A stretch of DNA of 64,000 nt, from NCBI RefSeq assembly GCF_003576645.1, contig NC_044923.1, forward strand, positions 12,253,212 to 12,317,211. Direction: 5' to 3'. The first letter of the stretch is position 1. Each line of letters starts with the position of its first letter. Origin of the DNA: Ipomoea triloba (taxonomy: Eukaryota; Streptophyta; Magnoliopsida; Solanales; Convolvulaceae). Of the stretch, positions 32,951-47,600 are shown in pieces. The translations under genes were made by a program, and so were the position numbers. The notes beneath the pieces were generated by a model. That model made no database searches and was not told where the DNA came from. It saw only the letters and a list, made by a program, of their open reading frames with translations.

Positions 32951-35900
32951 TGATGACACCTGAAACGCTTGTGTATAGTGTGGTTCGAAAGTAGGGTGGA
33001 GAATGAAAATTCTCTAGGATATCGCTCTCTAAGGATGGCAAATTTGGAAGCGTTGAGTTGTTAATGCAAGGTAAGGGATGGATTCACGCTTATCATATAT
33101 AAGATTCAAAGAGTGCATTCATCAGTAAGCAAGAATTCAAGGTAGAGAGTGCAATAAAGCAAAGCAAGTACACAAGTAAATCAAATGGGAAAAGACGGGA
33201 TAACAATTGATCATCCATTGCAATGTGCTTCTAGTGTCTAAGCTAGAAATTGTGAGGTTGTGAGTATTGGAGTCCAAGTGAGGTGCCTAACAATGCCGTA
33301 GCCATTTTAGGTCTTTATGGCCTATCATAGGGCAATGGAGCAATCGAGTGTCAATGTTACTCCTATGAGACAATTGATCGAACACCTAGTCTATACTTCA
33401 TTCCGGACTACGCCTTTTTGGATCTAAGGCAGCAATTACAAGTGGAATTGAGGCTTTATCAAACTAGCAATCTCTTGTCAAGAATGATAGATCCTAAACT
33501 ATCTAAAGAGTTGGGCCCTAACTCAAAAGATGCAAAGCAATACTTTCACTTCCAACATGAAATCAAACAATATTCACAATCACAAATCCATATAATCAAT
33601 TCAAATTCACACTAACACATTACAATGAGATCAGAATCCAATCCCTAGATATTTAGTCACTCATGTCCATAGATTGCAACCACAATGAATTGAAGAAATG
33701 CATTAAGATATGAAATGAAATTGAAAGATTAACAAAGTGAGATTACCAAACTTCAATACAACTTAAAGTAAGATTGTAACACCCCGCTTTTTCCACTACT
33801 GAAAATACGGGTATAATTTAATTTTTTTTTTATACAACAGCGGAAGCTTAAACAACACTAACAACAAAAAAGAAAAATGGGTGTTATGCCACGTTCGAGT
33901 ATCTCTCTTATACTCAAACGCACAGGCAAAACTATCTACCAAAAATTATTACTAATTACAACGAGTGAATTCTAATGGATTTAATTACAACTTTTATATA
34001 ACTTAAAGCGATTCACTCTTATGCCAATGCCATGTCATCAGTTTCTGCAAAATAACTAAAGAGTGGAAATAAAGTCAGCATGACGGCTGGTAAGACTTAC
34101 TCCACCCCGTAAAACCTTTTACACATAGCACATAACATATTGGGGCATATAAATTCCACATAATAAATTTAAACCCCTTAACATGGCATTAGTTATCGTA
34201 CTCCTTCATATAAAATTTTCATTTTTGATAATCATATATCAAGTCCATCACATAATAATAATCACATTTTATAATTCCACTTAATACCATAAATTACCAC
34301 CATTTAATTATTATTCATAAAAATCTTCATATATCCTTTATCCAAAAATTCTTATAATCATTCTCAAAACTTTTCATAATATCATCACTGCTCAAAATTT
34401 CTTAAAAACTTTATTTTGTGCCATATTTGCACACCACAAAAACACATATGGAAGAACACAATTATCAAGCAAATGAGACAGGATCATTTATTCATAGACC
34501 CTAGTGAATAGTAACCACAACTAAACACTACACAAATTTCTCATTTAAATGGGACAGGGTCATGTATAATTAGGCCCTTTAGTGAACGGTGCTTTCCACA
34601 CATCCGAACACTCCGCACTTTCCCATTTTCATGGAAACTGGACTCTAACCTTAAGTGTGCACACCCCCAAATTGAGGATTCCAAGCCTCTCTGGGTAGTT
34701 ACCCACCCAAGTAGCCAGGATATGTTTCTACTGACTACCCTGTTCATTCTAACCAACAGGACAACCATATGTTGACCTAGTACCTGTGGATTGTTCCTAC
34801 TGGGCTACTCCTAGCATTTATCATGCAACACATATCATATCTTCCATAAGTTTTGAAAATCATTTATACATGATAAAATCTAGCACTTAGGCTCCAAAAA
34901 TCATTTCTTTTACTAATTCATCATGATTTTCATAATTCCACAAAATTTACAACTTCTTCAAAATTCATAAATTTAATTATTATGGATAAACATATCACAA
35001 TTTCATAATATACCACATAATTCATCTCTTCATGCATTTATCCAAAATACACATATACATATACATCTCTAAAATTTTTGAGTCATGAACTCATAAATTC
35101 ACATATTCATCAATCTACTCAATAATAACAATAAGTCTATTTTCAATAGATTTAAAATAAAATAACACATAAGCACATATTAAATATTTTGATTGGGGTA
35201 AATAGATTTTGAGTAGACATAAATCTTACTACTTCATAATCCATATAAACACAATAATTTTCTTAGGTCTTGTACTCATAATCTCACAAAATCAATTAAG
35301 CATAATATCACACAAACACATATTAAATGATTTGATTTGGGGTAAATAAATTTTGGATAGACATAAATCTTACCTATAACCAACTCTTCTACTTCACTTG
35401 CCCAATTCTTCTCCCACACATATATGATTTCTCTCCTCACTTCTCCTGATTTTTCCTCACCACACAACCCCTCTATTTATACGCAAAAGGGAAAGGAAGA
35501 CAAGTCTTGAAGAGAAAGATATAGAGGAGTCCAAATGGTTTGCCACACTTAGTCATGTTAGGAAGACTTTGAAGAGAGGAGATCAAATGGTTTGCTAAGC
35601 CATTTAAGCTTTCAAGGTGGAAACAAGACAAAACAACAAGTCTTGCCAACCAAAAATTATACATATACTTATACATACATACCTAGTATATATACACAAT
35701 ACATACATACATAGTATATAGGGAAAATGACTGGCAGTAGATTTCCGAAATTTATTGGGAAATTTAGGTAAGGTAAAATGGTTCCATTTTTTTTTTCAGA
35801 TATGTAGTTCAAAAAGTCTAGAAGCTACATATATAATTTCATAAGGATCTAAGGAGTAGAAGTATCATTTTCGAATTTTTTTCCAAAACTGGTCCAGAGA

Positions 35901-36782
35901 GAAAAATTCTGGACAGCACACTGTCAAGGGCAAAAATGTAATTTTCTGTGTTATTTCGAAGATCAAAATGACAAAAAAATTTTATGGATATCAAGTACTA
36001 TAAGTTGGGGCTCTACCATAAAAATTTGAAGTAAAAAGGAGTTCGGGAAGTACGTTTACCGAACTAATCTTTCGGCCTGCGCTGAGCTGAAATTTTCTGG
36101 AAAGGAATTGTTAGAAACATTTTTGGCTAAAAATACTTTGTAACAAAAATAGTCACGAACCAAAATTATTTTGCAATAAAAATGGTGACGAAATTTTGGG
36201 ATGTCACAAAGATCCAATCAACAAACGTAGAGAAGTAGGTCCTTGATCTCAAAGTGTTGTCAAGACTCTTCAATCTAGATCTTCTTCTTCCTTGAAATTG
36301 AGAGTGTTTTTGGTGCCTAAAAATATCTAAGATGATGGAGAGAAATATAAAATGATCCAAATTCCAAAAGATCCCTAACTACAACTCAAAATCTTGCTTT
36401 TAAAGTGGAATTCCCGGGCTCAAAGTATTCTCGTGTCCCCTGCCACGCCCGCCTCACGATCGTGGCCAGGGTTACTAACGTGCCTAGGTGGTTGGCCACG
36501 GCTGGGACCAAGGTCATGGCCAAGTCTGATTCTGTGCAAACGTGGTGGGGGCTTTGTTGCTTCCTCCTTTTCACTCTTCCAAGATTCTTCCAATTCAAGC
36601 CCATATGTCATTCCTTCAATAAAAAATCCTTCAAAACACTTAAGTGCACATATCATAGGGCCTTGCAACACATTATCAACACTTTATAGCATTTTCCTCA
36701 TAAATCACACACAAAGGATTCTAAATAAGCATAGAACAACCCCAAATTAACCCTTAAAAGTAAGCATCTTTTGGCACTTATC
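32951..36782 (-). mobile_element. Athila/Tat-like LTR in reverse, split by a solo LTR
   Basis: The two parts (about 32951-33774 and 36209-36782) become one LTR when the 2.4-kb insert at 33775-36208 is removed. Its right border reads GGCACTTATCA, so the LTR starts TGATAAGTGCC on the minus strand, like the solo LTR at 13161-14334. Just right of it, GTTTCCACACTTTAACC and GCTTGTCCTCAAGCAAGC (36785-36830) are the reverse of typical 3' internal sequence and polypurine tract. The left border is approximate. No coding region remains. Confidence 0.55.
33775..36208 (-). mobile_element. 2.43-kb solo LTR (Tekay/Del-like), TSD AAGAT
   Basis: Starts TGTAACACCCCGC, ends GGGATGTCACA and has a perfect AAGAT duplication at 33770-33774 and 36209-36213. 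Its start is not repeated inside, so only one LTR is present. Length and the TGTxACACCCC/GGGxTGTxACA ends resemble the LTR next to a chromodomain gene at 54804-57436. By that comparison it reads on the minus strand. No genes inside. Confidence 0.82.
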
Positions 36783-38333
36783 AAAAGTTTCCACACTTTA
36801 ACCTTGCTTGTCCTCAAGCAAGCTAACAATCAATTCACAAATATGAGTGCCAAAAGATAGCTTAGAGATTCTCAACTATAATACCCCTAAATCACGGGCT
36901 GAGATAAAGCAATAATCTTAAGATAAAGCTATGGATAACTCAACACTTAAAGAACTGAAATGCGGAAGCGAATTGATTGATATAATCTGCAAGTGCACAG
37001 AGTCAATCACAGTATAATTCCTGGAGTATTCCAAGGTCGATCCCACGAAGAACACACTTAACTGCTATTCTTAATAACTAATCTTGTAGATAGGAAAAAC
37101 GCAAATAAACGAAATTCATGTATTAAAAAGAATATTTATGAGTTTAAAATTAAAAAAACTTCTAATTGAGAAAAAACTAGGGATTTGGGTTCACCTATTA
37201 GATAATTAACTAATCATCCTAAGTACTGATTCGTGGGAAGTACTGATTCGTGCGATTATAGTGATGATTGCTTCATTTATATCCTAATACTCTGTCGAGC
37301 CACTAGGTTGTATCCAATTAACAGTGATCATCCGTAGATATTTCACCAACATTAATTGAACCCATTAAGCAACAACCAAAACTCACCACAAATACCTAAA
37401 GCTATGTCTAGTTCAGGTCAATTGGGTTTATCTTACGAGGTCTAGGTTCATAATTCACCTGTCAGTTCTTCTTATAAACCTTAAGAATAGAAATATGCAA
37501 TGGCCAGTCACACAATTTACAGCTAAAATACATAAGATAAATATAATCAGAATTCAACTATTCAATCGAAATTAGAAGAATCAGCACATGAAGAATAATC
37601 AATTGATCTAATCCAAGGCTAGTCCAAATCCCTAATTCAAAGTTTTAGCCAATAATCATAATTAATTACATAAACTACTCAAGAAATTTAGCATATCAAA
37701 AGCAAATATTAATCTGAAAATTTAACCTAACAAGGAATAAGAATAAAACAGAGACGGAAGAAAGTCATTCAAGCCTAAAGAGATGAGAGTGACGATCTAT
37801 GCCCGGAGATCTCCTGCGATGAAGTCTCGAATTCCTCCTCGTCCTCGCTGGAATTTCCGCCCGACGATCGTAGCTGCTCCCAAGGTTTCTTTTTCTTTTT
37901 TTTTTTTTTTCAGTCCGTGTCCTCTGTCTCCGTCCGTGTTCTGTCGTACCCAAGAAAAACCTTTTAATCCCTTTCTTTTCTTTAGTTTGTTGTAGTGATG
38001 CGCAAATCCTCAAAGACAAAATCAAATAAAAATAAACTAAAGTTAAAGTGAAGACAATTATAACCTAATGACACAACTTATTAATTAAACATAATTTTTA
38101 AAACACTTGTCTAAAATTGAATATATAAACTACCAAATAAATGTAATCTTGTCTAAAATTCTTATTTATATTAATAAAAATGCAACATTAGCCTAATATT
38201 TATTAAAACCAATATAAACTAGTAACTTATAAATAAATAAGATATTTATAATAAGATCAACACTAAAATTTAATTTATTTATGCAAATCACTTACTAAAA
38301 TTACTCTAAAAATGCCTAGAAATTAAGCTTATC
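36783..38333 (-). mobile_element. gypsy internal remnant and a further LTR ending TTATCA
   Basis: 36783-36850 is internal 3' sequence of the LTR to its left. From about 36950 to 38333 runs a different LTR-like unit containing GGTCGATCCCACGAAG (near 37034). Its end GCTTATCA at 38333 reads TGATAAGC on the minus strand. The left end could not be fixed. A Pro/Arg-rich frame at 37783-37995 spans a poly-T run and is not a gene. Confidence 0.4.
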
Positions 38334-40300
38334 ACAAATCTATAACATAGGCGGGGTGCTACGCCACATCTAAGTCCACAAGACCTAGATGCTAAGGCTA
38401 GTTCTACATAGTCAAATAGTCCTCAAACTGAAACATAATAAATCCAGTATTACAGCCAACAAAGTTCTAAGGCACGCATGCCCAAATGTCTAAACGTCAA
38501 ACTACCAAGCTAGAACATAAATGAGGAATAGAACGATAAGTAATACTCCATTCACACTCGTAAGAGTACAATAATATACCATAGTGTTGTAAATAGGTTT
38601 TACTCACGCATATAGAATATATGCCAACGAAACCATCATTGTTTAAATATCAAGAGACTCAACAACAAATAGGCTGAAAAGACATCTCAACGAGCTCAAT
38701 ATCAAAGAATGAATCCACAAGACCACAATTCAATAACAAGACACTCAAACAAGGCACCAACCAATCAATAGACTCACATTACTCAACATAGAGTGACACA
38801 ACCAAGAACACAGAATAGGCTTAGGGTTGTTCCAACCTTTACTCCTCATCCATCCATAACATCTGTCCTTCCGGGTTCACCAGTCCATCCGAAACACTAG
38901 TCCAACCGCTCACACCATATAATAGAGTCGTAGCTCATAGCCTCCTATCCACAAAAAACCTCCAATCCATAATATAATTCACATATCATAATGTCACATA
39001 ATATGAGCATATAAGCTCAAATAGCCTCTGATCCATAATAATAATATATAGAGACGAAGCTCAAATACCCTCCAATCCAAAGGTGTAGACACAATAACAT
39101 GGAATTTAATGAATCAATCACTAGAATCCAAGACTAAAACATATCAAACTCAAACTCATTTCCAAAGGAAATACTCATACAAAGAAGTACTCAGGCTCAG
39201 AATATGAATAACAGATCCAACATTATCAGGATATCAACCAAGGAATCAAACCAATGATACTCAACAATACTCCAACATAAAGGATCAAGAACAGTAGATC
39301 AATACTCAATAATCAAGATACACTACTCGACATAACACTCAGAATGAACCTTAGGAATCAAATATAGAATAACAAAGTACTAGATATCATAAATACGCAG
39401 TAGAACAGCAACAAACTATAACTGACGGTACAAGCTGGCGGGCTACAACGCACCGCTAGAGGCACCGGAGCAGCCTCATGAGCCACACCAACGCACAGAA
39501 TCTCAAACTTAGAACAATATACACGATAGACACAGCAGCTTATTCCAGTACTCAGATTATGATCAGAATATACATCTCAGATGTCAAATAACACATGGAA
39601 TCCCTCAAAATAACAAAAAATCATACCAAGAATCAAGAACAACTAACACAATCCAAGAATACACAAGCTAAGCTCAAGAATCAAAGCAATACAGAAGCTA
39701 TTTCAAGGAATAGTTCTCAGGATTCTAAATAGACCAAATACACATATATAAGAGAGTGAAAATAGGTTTTGTGAGACATGGAGTTTTACCTCTTGAAGCC
39801 TATCAATCCAAAAGCAACACCAACTCTAGGTTCAACTCAATGATAGACTACGATAGGGAACTTGTGAACCAATTTGAGTCCACATTTAATCACCGCTAGA
39901 ATGATATAGATCCAATATTAATCAACCACCTAAGTGTCTCTAGCTAGCCCACCATAATCATTATTTATAAATCAATAATCAAGCCACTAATTGAGCTATA
40001 ATCTCATTATGTACTAGTAACAACTAATACCCGAACCATAATTAAACTAAATAACCTAGTTATTATATAGCTATTCTAATCATGAGCCAATAACACTAAT
40101 CACTATAATTAAGGCTTAATAAGATAATTACCTTAATCTAGGCTATCTCCTCTGCCATCTTCCCCTAATATACTCCAAAGCTCCATCAGACACTCTCCAT
40201 GCTACGCTGAGAAGAAGAACACCGCCGCAGAGCCACAACGTTCGACGCTGGGGACGAAGACACCTGCCACCACCATCTGACTTGTTTTTCCTTATCTTAG
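38334..40300 (-). mobile_element. Tekay-like LTR fragment, left end lost
   Basis: The left edge GGCGGGGTGCTACGCCACAT corresponds to subterminal sequence of the other TGTxACACCCC LTRs (GGTGTTATGCCACGTT near 33881; GGGTGTAACCGCCACAT near 54899). The remaining 1.9 kb is non-coding, rich in AATCAAGA and ATACTCAA motifs as in those LTRs. The first 100 or so bases of the family end are missing and the right border is approximate. Confidence 0.45.
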
Positions 40301-40404
40301 TTAACAACAAGTCTTCTATGGAAATCCTTTAGTGCATAATCCAATTCCACTTAAGAAAATCCAATGATTGAGCTAGTCCTTAGGTTTACTTCTGCCAGTC
40401 TTAA

Positions 40405-41074
40405 GGCTATGTTTGGCAAACGTAGCTGAAAAGGTAGTTGAAAGCTGAAAAGTAGCTGAAAGCTGAAAAGTAGCTGAAAGCTGAAAAGCTATAAGCTCGA
40501 AGATGAAATCTGAAAAGCTGCTAAGCTAGCTGTTATGTTTAAGAGTGTTTGGTAAAATTAGCTTTTTGATAAATTGATAAATGTAAAAAGACTAAAAAGG
40601 ACATCTTCATAATATTTAAATAGTTTTAAATATAAATAGGTTTGTTTACATATTAAAATATAAAATAATAAAATCAATATATTTTAATAAAATATAAAGT
40701 AAAAACATATATTTGAAAATATATAAAGTAAAACAAAATGTTTATAATTCATAAAATTAGTTCATACAAAAATTATTGTTCAAACACAAATGTCACATCG
40801 AAATTACAACGAAACATATTGAAGAGAAAAGGGCAAAAGAGTTTTAATTGGGATGTGTAAAGGATGTCATTTATTTAAAATAATAAGGATAAATATGGAG
40901 AAAAGTTAAAAGCTACTAGCTTATTTTTGAAAATCTATCTAAAATAGCTTTATAAAATAAGCTCTTATTTTAAGCTACTAGCTTATTTTGAGAACATTAC
41001 CAAACAGAGCTTATAGTTTATTAGTAGGTTAAAATAAACTATAAGTTCTTAAATAAGCTCTGCTAAACAGAACC
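40405..41074. mobile_element. Tourist-like MITE, TAA duplication
   Basis: The ends GGCTATGTTTGGCAAACG and the complement of CTCTGCTAAACAGAACC form imperfect terminal inverted repeats. TAA flanks both ends (40402-40404 and 41075-41077), the duplication length of PIF/Harbinger elements. Near the left end AGCTGAAAAGTAGCTGAA is repeated three to four times. Near the right end TAGCTTATTTTGA is repeated. No transposase. Confidence 0.7.
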
Positions 41075-41294
41075 TAATATTATAATGACCTAAATTTGCA
41101 TTATTGAAATATTGAGTTTTGTTCTAAATAATCAAAAGAGGATTAATTAAATGAAAAAAAAGGGAAAAAAAACTTAACCTAAATTTGTTTTTTTTTTTAA
41201 ATGCAAGAAAATGACTTTCAAGGTTCCTTGTAATCTTTGATGCTCAACTTTGAATGCTATTTATTTAGTTAGACTAATTATTTGATTTCATGTT

Positions 41295-41570
41295 AAATTT
41301 TATATCGTATTTTTAATACACTCTAACATATATATTCACGGTATATGTTCAACAATTATGCCAACTCTGATTGGGATAGAGTTCGACCCTTTCTTATAGA
41401 AATCAATGAATAAGTTAAGAATAATAAATAGTTAATAGAATATTCGTTTACTAAAGTTTATACTAACGGAATGCGAGTTATTTAAAGGAATAAAATAACA
41501 TAATAGAGCGTAAAGTAGAAAAATTAAAATAAAAATAATATGAACCATTCATTTCATCAAATAATTGAAT
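41295..41570 (-). mobile_element. Helitron fragment, reverse copy 3
   Basis: The reverse complement matches about 3820-4080 of Helitron copy 1: the GAACCATTCAT block, the CGGAATATTC-like block, the TTCTATAAG/GGTTCGAA block and the ATATGTTCAACAATTATGCC block. Both element ends are missing; the right side runs into a TA-rich microsatellite. Confidence 0.65.
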
Positions 41571-41631
41571 ATGTATGTATATATATTTATACATATACAT
41601 ACATATATAAATATGCATATATATATATATA

Positions 41632-43003
<1,372 letters not shown>

Positions 43004-43074
<71 letters not shown>
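43004..43074. repeat. (AT)n microsatellite
   Basis: Pure AT dinucleotide tract of about 70 bp separating elements B and C. Confidence 0.95.
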
Positions 43075-43078
<4 letters not shown>

Positions 43079-43614
43079 GCGCGCTCTAATGAGAACGGGT
43101 GCCCAGGAGAGAAATAAGAACGATCCACGGCCGTCCACGTATTCAAATCAACGAATCAGATGTAATTTTAAAAAAACGACGTGGTGGCATTTTCGTAAAT
43201 ATTTCGAACTTTGGTGCAAGTAAATGTGTTATAAGTGCAAGTAGTTGATGCACATTTGCAAGTAAAAAGTGCAAGTAAAATCACTTACAAGTGCAAGTAA
43301 TTTGCCTTATTAATATTCGTGTACCTATGTGCAACTATTTATACCATTAGGTGCAACTAGTTATAACATTAGGTGCAACTAGTTATAACATTAGGTGCAC
43401 TTAGTATTGATGCTCAATGTACATTTTACTTGCACAAGTAATACATTTTACATGCACTTGTACACTTATTTTCATGTGCAAATGCAAGTAATTTACCTTG
43501 TTAACATTCATGCACCTAGTTATAACCTTAGGTGCAACTACATTTGGACACGTGGCGCGCAACGATTGGTTCTCGGTTCTCTCTTGGGCGGTGTGTTCTC
43601 ATTTGAACGCAGTC
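43075..43614. mobile_element. TA-microsatellite-bounded element C
   Basis: Left end GCGCTCTAATGAGAAC and right end GTTCTCATTTGAACGC are imperfect inverted repeats, flanked by TA tracts on both sides. The core contains three copies of GTGCAACTAGTTATAACATT-like units and several AAGTGCAAGTAA units. A GA tract follows the right TA tract (about 43631-43647). No ORF. Confidence 0.7.
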
Positions 43615-43647
<33 letters not shown>

Positions 43648-43649
43648 TT

Positions 43650-44634
43650 TTTAGTTAAATATAATCAAAATAAATTTTTACTTTCACATAATTATAATAT
43701 TATTTGTTGTACACTTGTACTTGGTCTTATAATTTATCTGGCTTCGAGATTAAAAGAGTTTTTTATTTTTTATTTTTTATTTTTTCCTTTCTGCTTTTTA
43801 TTTATGTTTTTTTTTTTTAAAAGTATTTTTGGGTGGATGGAGACTGGATTTGGATAGAGAGATAATGCCCTGTGCTAGCAGACATTTCTACCACCATATT
43901 CCTCTCCTCTTTGCTTTCACAGATTCTTGTTTGTATAGTGTCCATATATCAATCTTTTCCTTAGCTACTGCTTCTATTCTTTTCTCATTGCTTTCAGTAC
44001 ATTTTCTTGTCACATCTTTCCTCTGTTAATTTTCATTCCTTTTATTCCTCAACTCAACAGCTTGGATTACATGCGAGTCAAACACTATAGAACCCACTTG
44101 CTGATAGGCTTGTTTATGTGTGATTTGATGAATTAAGCACACCCCTTCCTGTAAATTAGTAGAATCTTGATTTTTTACTTACTTTTTGCTTTTGTATTTG
44201 GTGGTTTTGGACCAGTTCCTCATCTGAGATTTGATTGGGGCCAAGAAGATAAAAACCAAACAAATTTTTTTTTTCTTGCAATAGGGAAGTGGAATCTGGG
44301 AGGTGCTTTGATTCCTTCTTTGGTGATTGGTGACTTGTTATCTTCTTCCACAATTCTGGGGATTTTCAGGAGTCAAGTTCTGAAGGGGCTTTTGATGGTT
44401 GGGAAGCTTCTTTCATATTTTACAGTTGCTGGGTGATTTTTTTTTTTGTTTTTTTTGTTTTTGTTTTCTTTTTTTGAGGTTGGTGGGTCATTTCCTTGCT
44501 TATTCTCTTGTTCCTGAGTTTGAAAGTTTATGGTGGTAAGTTTAACAGGACACGCTGTATAGATTTGACCCTCTGGTGTTTGGAAATTGTTAAGGATTTT
44601 CAGGAAAAGAGCTTTTAATTTCCTAGGTTCTTGG
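43650..44634 (+). promoter_or_regulatory. promoter and 5' leader of the AHK3-type gene
   Basis: T-rich sequence upstream of the receptor start codon, with CTTTCTTTT-type tracts typical of plant leaders. Several upstream ATGs with short frames occur (for example near 43829, 44394 and 44530). A GTAAGT at about 44535 could be a leader-intron donor. No TATA box can be assigned with confidence. Confidence 0.4.
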
Positions 44635-47600
44635 ATGAGTTTGCTCCATGTGATTGGATTTGGTTTGAAGTTGGGGAACCTACTGTTGACACTATGCAGC
44701 TTGGTTGTAACACTGATTTCTATGAATTGGTTGAGTAATGGTGGAGTCATGACCACCAAGACTTTGCTTGATGATGGAGAGGAGATACTGACCAAGTTGT
44801 GGGGGAAGATCTCTGAGAACATCTCCAAGATCCAGCATAGTTACTCTCAGTATATTGGGTCCAAGAAAGTAAGGAAAAACTGGTGGGGTCTTTTGGTGAT
44901 ATGGCTAGGTTTTGGGGCAGTTCTAGCTTTTTGTGCTTTCTGGTGTTTGAGTACTCAAGCTATGGAGAAGAGGAAAGAGACACTTGCAAGCATGTGTGAT
45001 GAGAGAGCTAGGATGCTACAGGATCAGTTTAATGTCAGCATGAACCATGTCCAAGCCATGTCCATTTTGATCTCGACGTTCCACCATGGCAAAAATCCTT
45101 CTGTTATTGATCAGGTTATATACCTCATCCATTGTGTTTCTGAATTTTCAAACTCATTGAAATTCAGATATTATAGGAACAAATGATTCTTACTTTGCAT
45201 TGTTCAATTGCTTATGCTTCATAGGAAAATGCTAATTGCTTAAACAATGAGAAACTCATTTTTTCCTGAAAAAAGATGGGTTTGGGCACTTGGACTTTAG
45301 TTCATAGTGATGAAAATTTTATCATCAAATTATATTTGATGCAGAGTAGAGGGAAAAATGCATTTCACATTAACTGTGGTGATATTGCTGCACTATCATC
45401 TTTATTTTGGTCCAAAAAAAAAAAAAATAGAGCACTTCAGAATTTTGTTAGTTTCATCTAGTAACTAGGTTTTTTTCAGTGACATTTAGTGCTTTAGAAC
45501 CAACTTTGTATTCTCTTCCAAGTACCTTGACCTTCATCAAATATTCTAATTTATTAAGCTTTGCAGAGGACTTTTGCGAGATATACAGAAAGGACTGCTT
45601 TTGAGAGGCCTCTGACAAGTGGTGTTGCATATGCTGTAAGAGTTCTCCACCCTGAACGAGAACAATTTGAAAGGGAGCAGGATTGGACAATTAAAAGAAT
45701 GGACCCCCAATTTCATGAAAATGAGTATAATGTAGATAACCTGGAGCCATCACCAATTCAGGAGGAATATGCACCTGTTATCTTCGCTCAAGATACAATT
45801 GCTCATGTAATTTCCGTTGATATGCTCTCTGGAAAGGTAAGGCTTTTTGGATTCCTTCCGAGATATAAGTATCTGAACTTGTCATGATCACATTTGTGAT
45901 GATTTTATCCATTATGCTTAAATATACAGTTTTATGATATTATCAGCAGCTTTCTTTACTCGTGATTATACTATAATGTATGCATTCAATTTCATAAGTG
46001 ATTGCTCCACCAGGAGGATCGTGAAAATGTACTGCGTGCAAGAGCCTCAGGAAAGGGTGTTCTCACTGCACCCTTCAAGCTACTCAAAACAAACCGACTT
46101 GGAGTAATACTGACATTTGCTGTCTATAAAAAGGATCTTCCCTCAAATGCAACTCCTAATGAGAGAATTGAAGCAACTTATGGGTATGCCATGTTACTTC
46201 ACATGATTGTATTGCATGCTTAGAAAGTATGGAACACCAAGAATCCAATTTAATTGCAGGCCATATAGAGAAGGAAAATTATTCTTGATGAGTATTTTGA
46301 AATTCAATATTCAAAGACAATCTCATGGGATGTTTGACCAAAAAAAAAATGGTAAAATAATAATTGAATTCTGGGGAAGCCAACAACTCTGGTTTTGAGT
46401 TATCAAGTTGAGCTTATCTGAAACAAATGATTCTATACATGGTCAAATTGCCCCAATGGTAATAGTTGATTCCTTTCCTTTACAAGTGGATCAAATTTAA
46501 GCTGTGACTTCATATTTAAAATTTGATCTTCAGATGGGATGAAACCAGTAGGTTTGCTGAAAAAACTGGTTTGGTGTTTTCAATATAAACAGGTACCTTG
46601 GAGGAGTCTTTGATATTGAATCACTTGTAGAGAAGCTCCTTCAACAGCTTGCAAGTAAACAAACCATCCTTGTTAATGTTTATGATACAACTAATCTCTC
46701 CGATCCTATAAGTATGTATGGTACAAATGTATCAATTGATGACCTGGAGCATGTTAGTTCCCTAAACTTTGGGGATCCATTCAGAAAGCATGAAATGCAT
46801 TGCAGGTGATAACTCTTGAGTACTCTAGAATAATTTGTGCTCATCTTTACCTTTTGGCCTTAAATTCACTACTTTACTAATATTGTTGTTCCCCTTCATT
46901 GTCATGGATTTAACTAACCATTTTAGCAGACTGAATTGAGTCAGGCTATACTACTTTTGGATATCCACTTTGTACAAATAAAACTATAATTATGCCTTTC
47001 TATAGCTTGCTAGATAATGTCTCTGGTCTACTCAGGAATGCCATACCAGGTGACTAATTCTTATTCTGGATGCAGATTCAAACAGAAGCCACCATGGCCA
47101 TGGCTTGCTATTATTACCTCCTTTGGCATCATTACAATCGTGTTGCTCTTAGGGCATATATTTCATGCAACAATAAACCGAATAGCAAAGGTTGAGGACG
47201 ACTATCATGAAATGATGGAGCTCAAAAAGCGTGCTGAGGCAGCTGATGTTGCAAAATCAGAAGTATGTGTGTTGTTTCCAAGTCCTGTTCTAGCATGTAT
47301 ATCCGGTCTTTTTGATAATGTGCTAATATATTTATTTCATTATATTGTAGTTTCTTGCTACTGTTTCCCATGAAATCAGGACCCCAATGAATGGTGTTTT
47401 AGGTGAGTCTTAGAATTTCTACTAATGAACAAAATTGCTGAACATGATAGAAGTGACAATAAAATTATGTGCCACTATGTTCAGGGATGCTTCATATGCT
47501 TATGGACACTGAGCTAGATGTAACCCAACAAGATTATGTTAGAACTGCACAGGCTAGTGGTAAAGCTCTAGTTTCACTCATAAATGAGGTTTTGGACCAA

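Noticed and set aside
37783..37995. Pro/Arg-rich frame MRVTIYARRSP
   Set aside because: It crosses a poly-T run inside LTR-like sequence and has no relatives that I know.
36838..38338. CAAAT as target-site duplication of the LTR ending at 38333
   Set aside because: The left copy is followed by ATGAG, not TG, so the border is off by one and the match may be chance.
44373..44828. 151-codon minus-strand frame opposite the receptor start
   Set aside because: It is antisense to a well-supported exon and Lys/Asn-rich from the T-rich leader.
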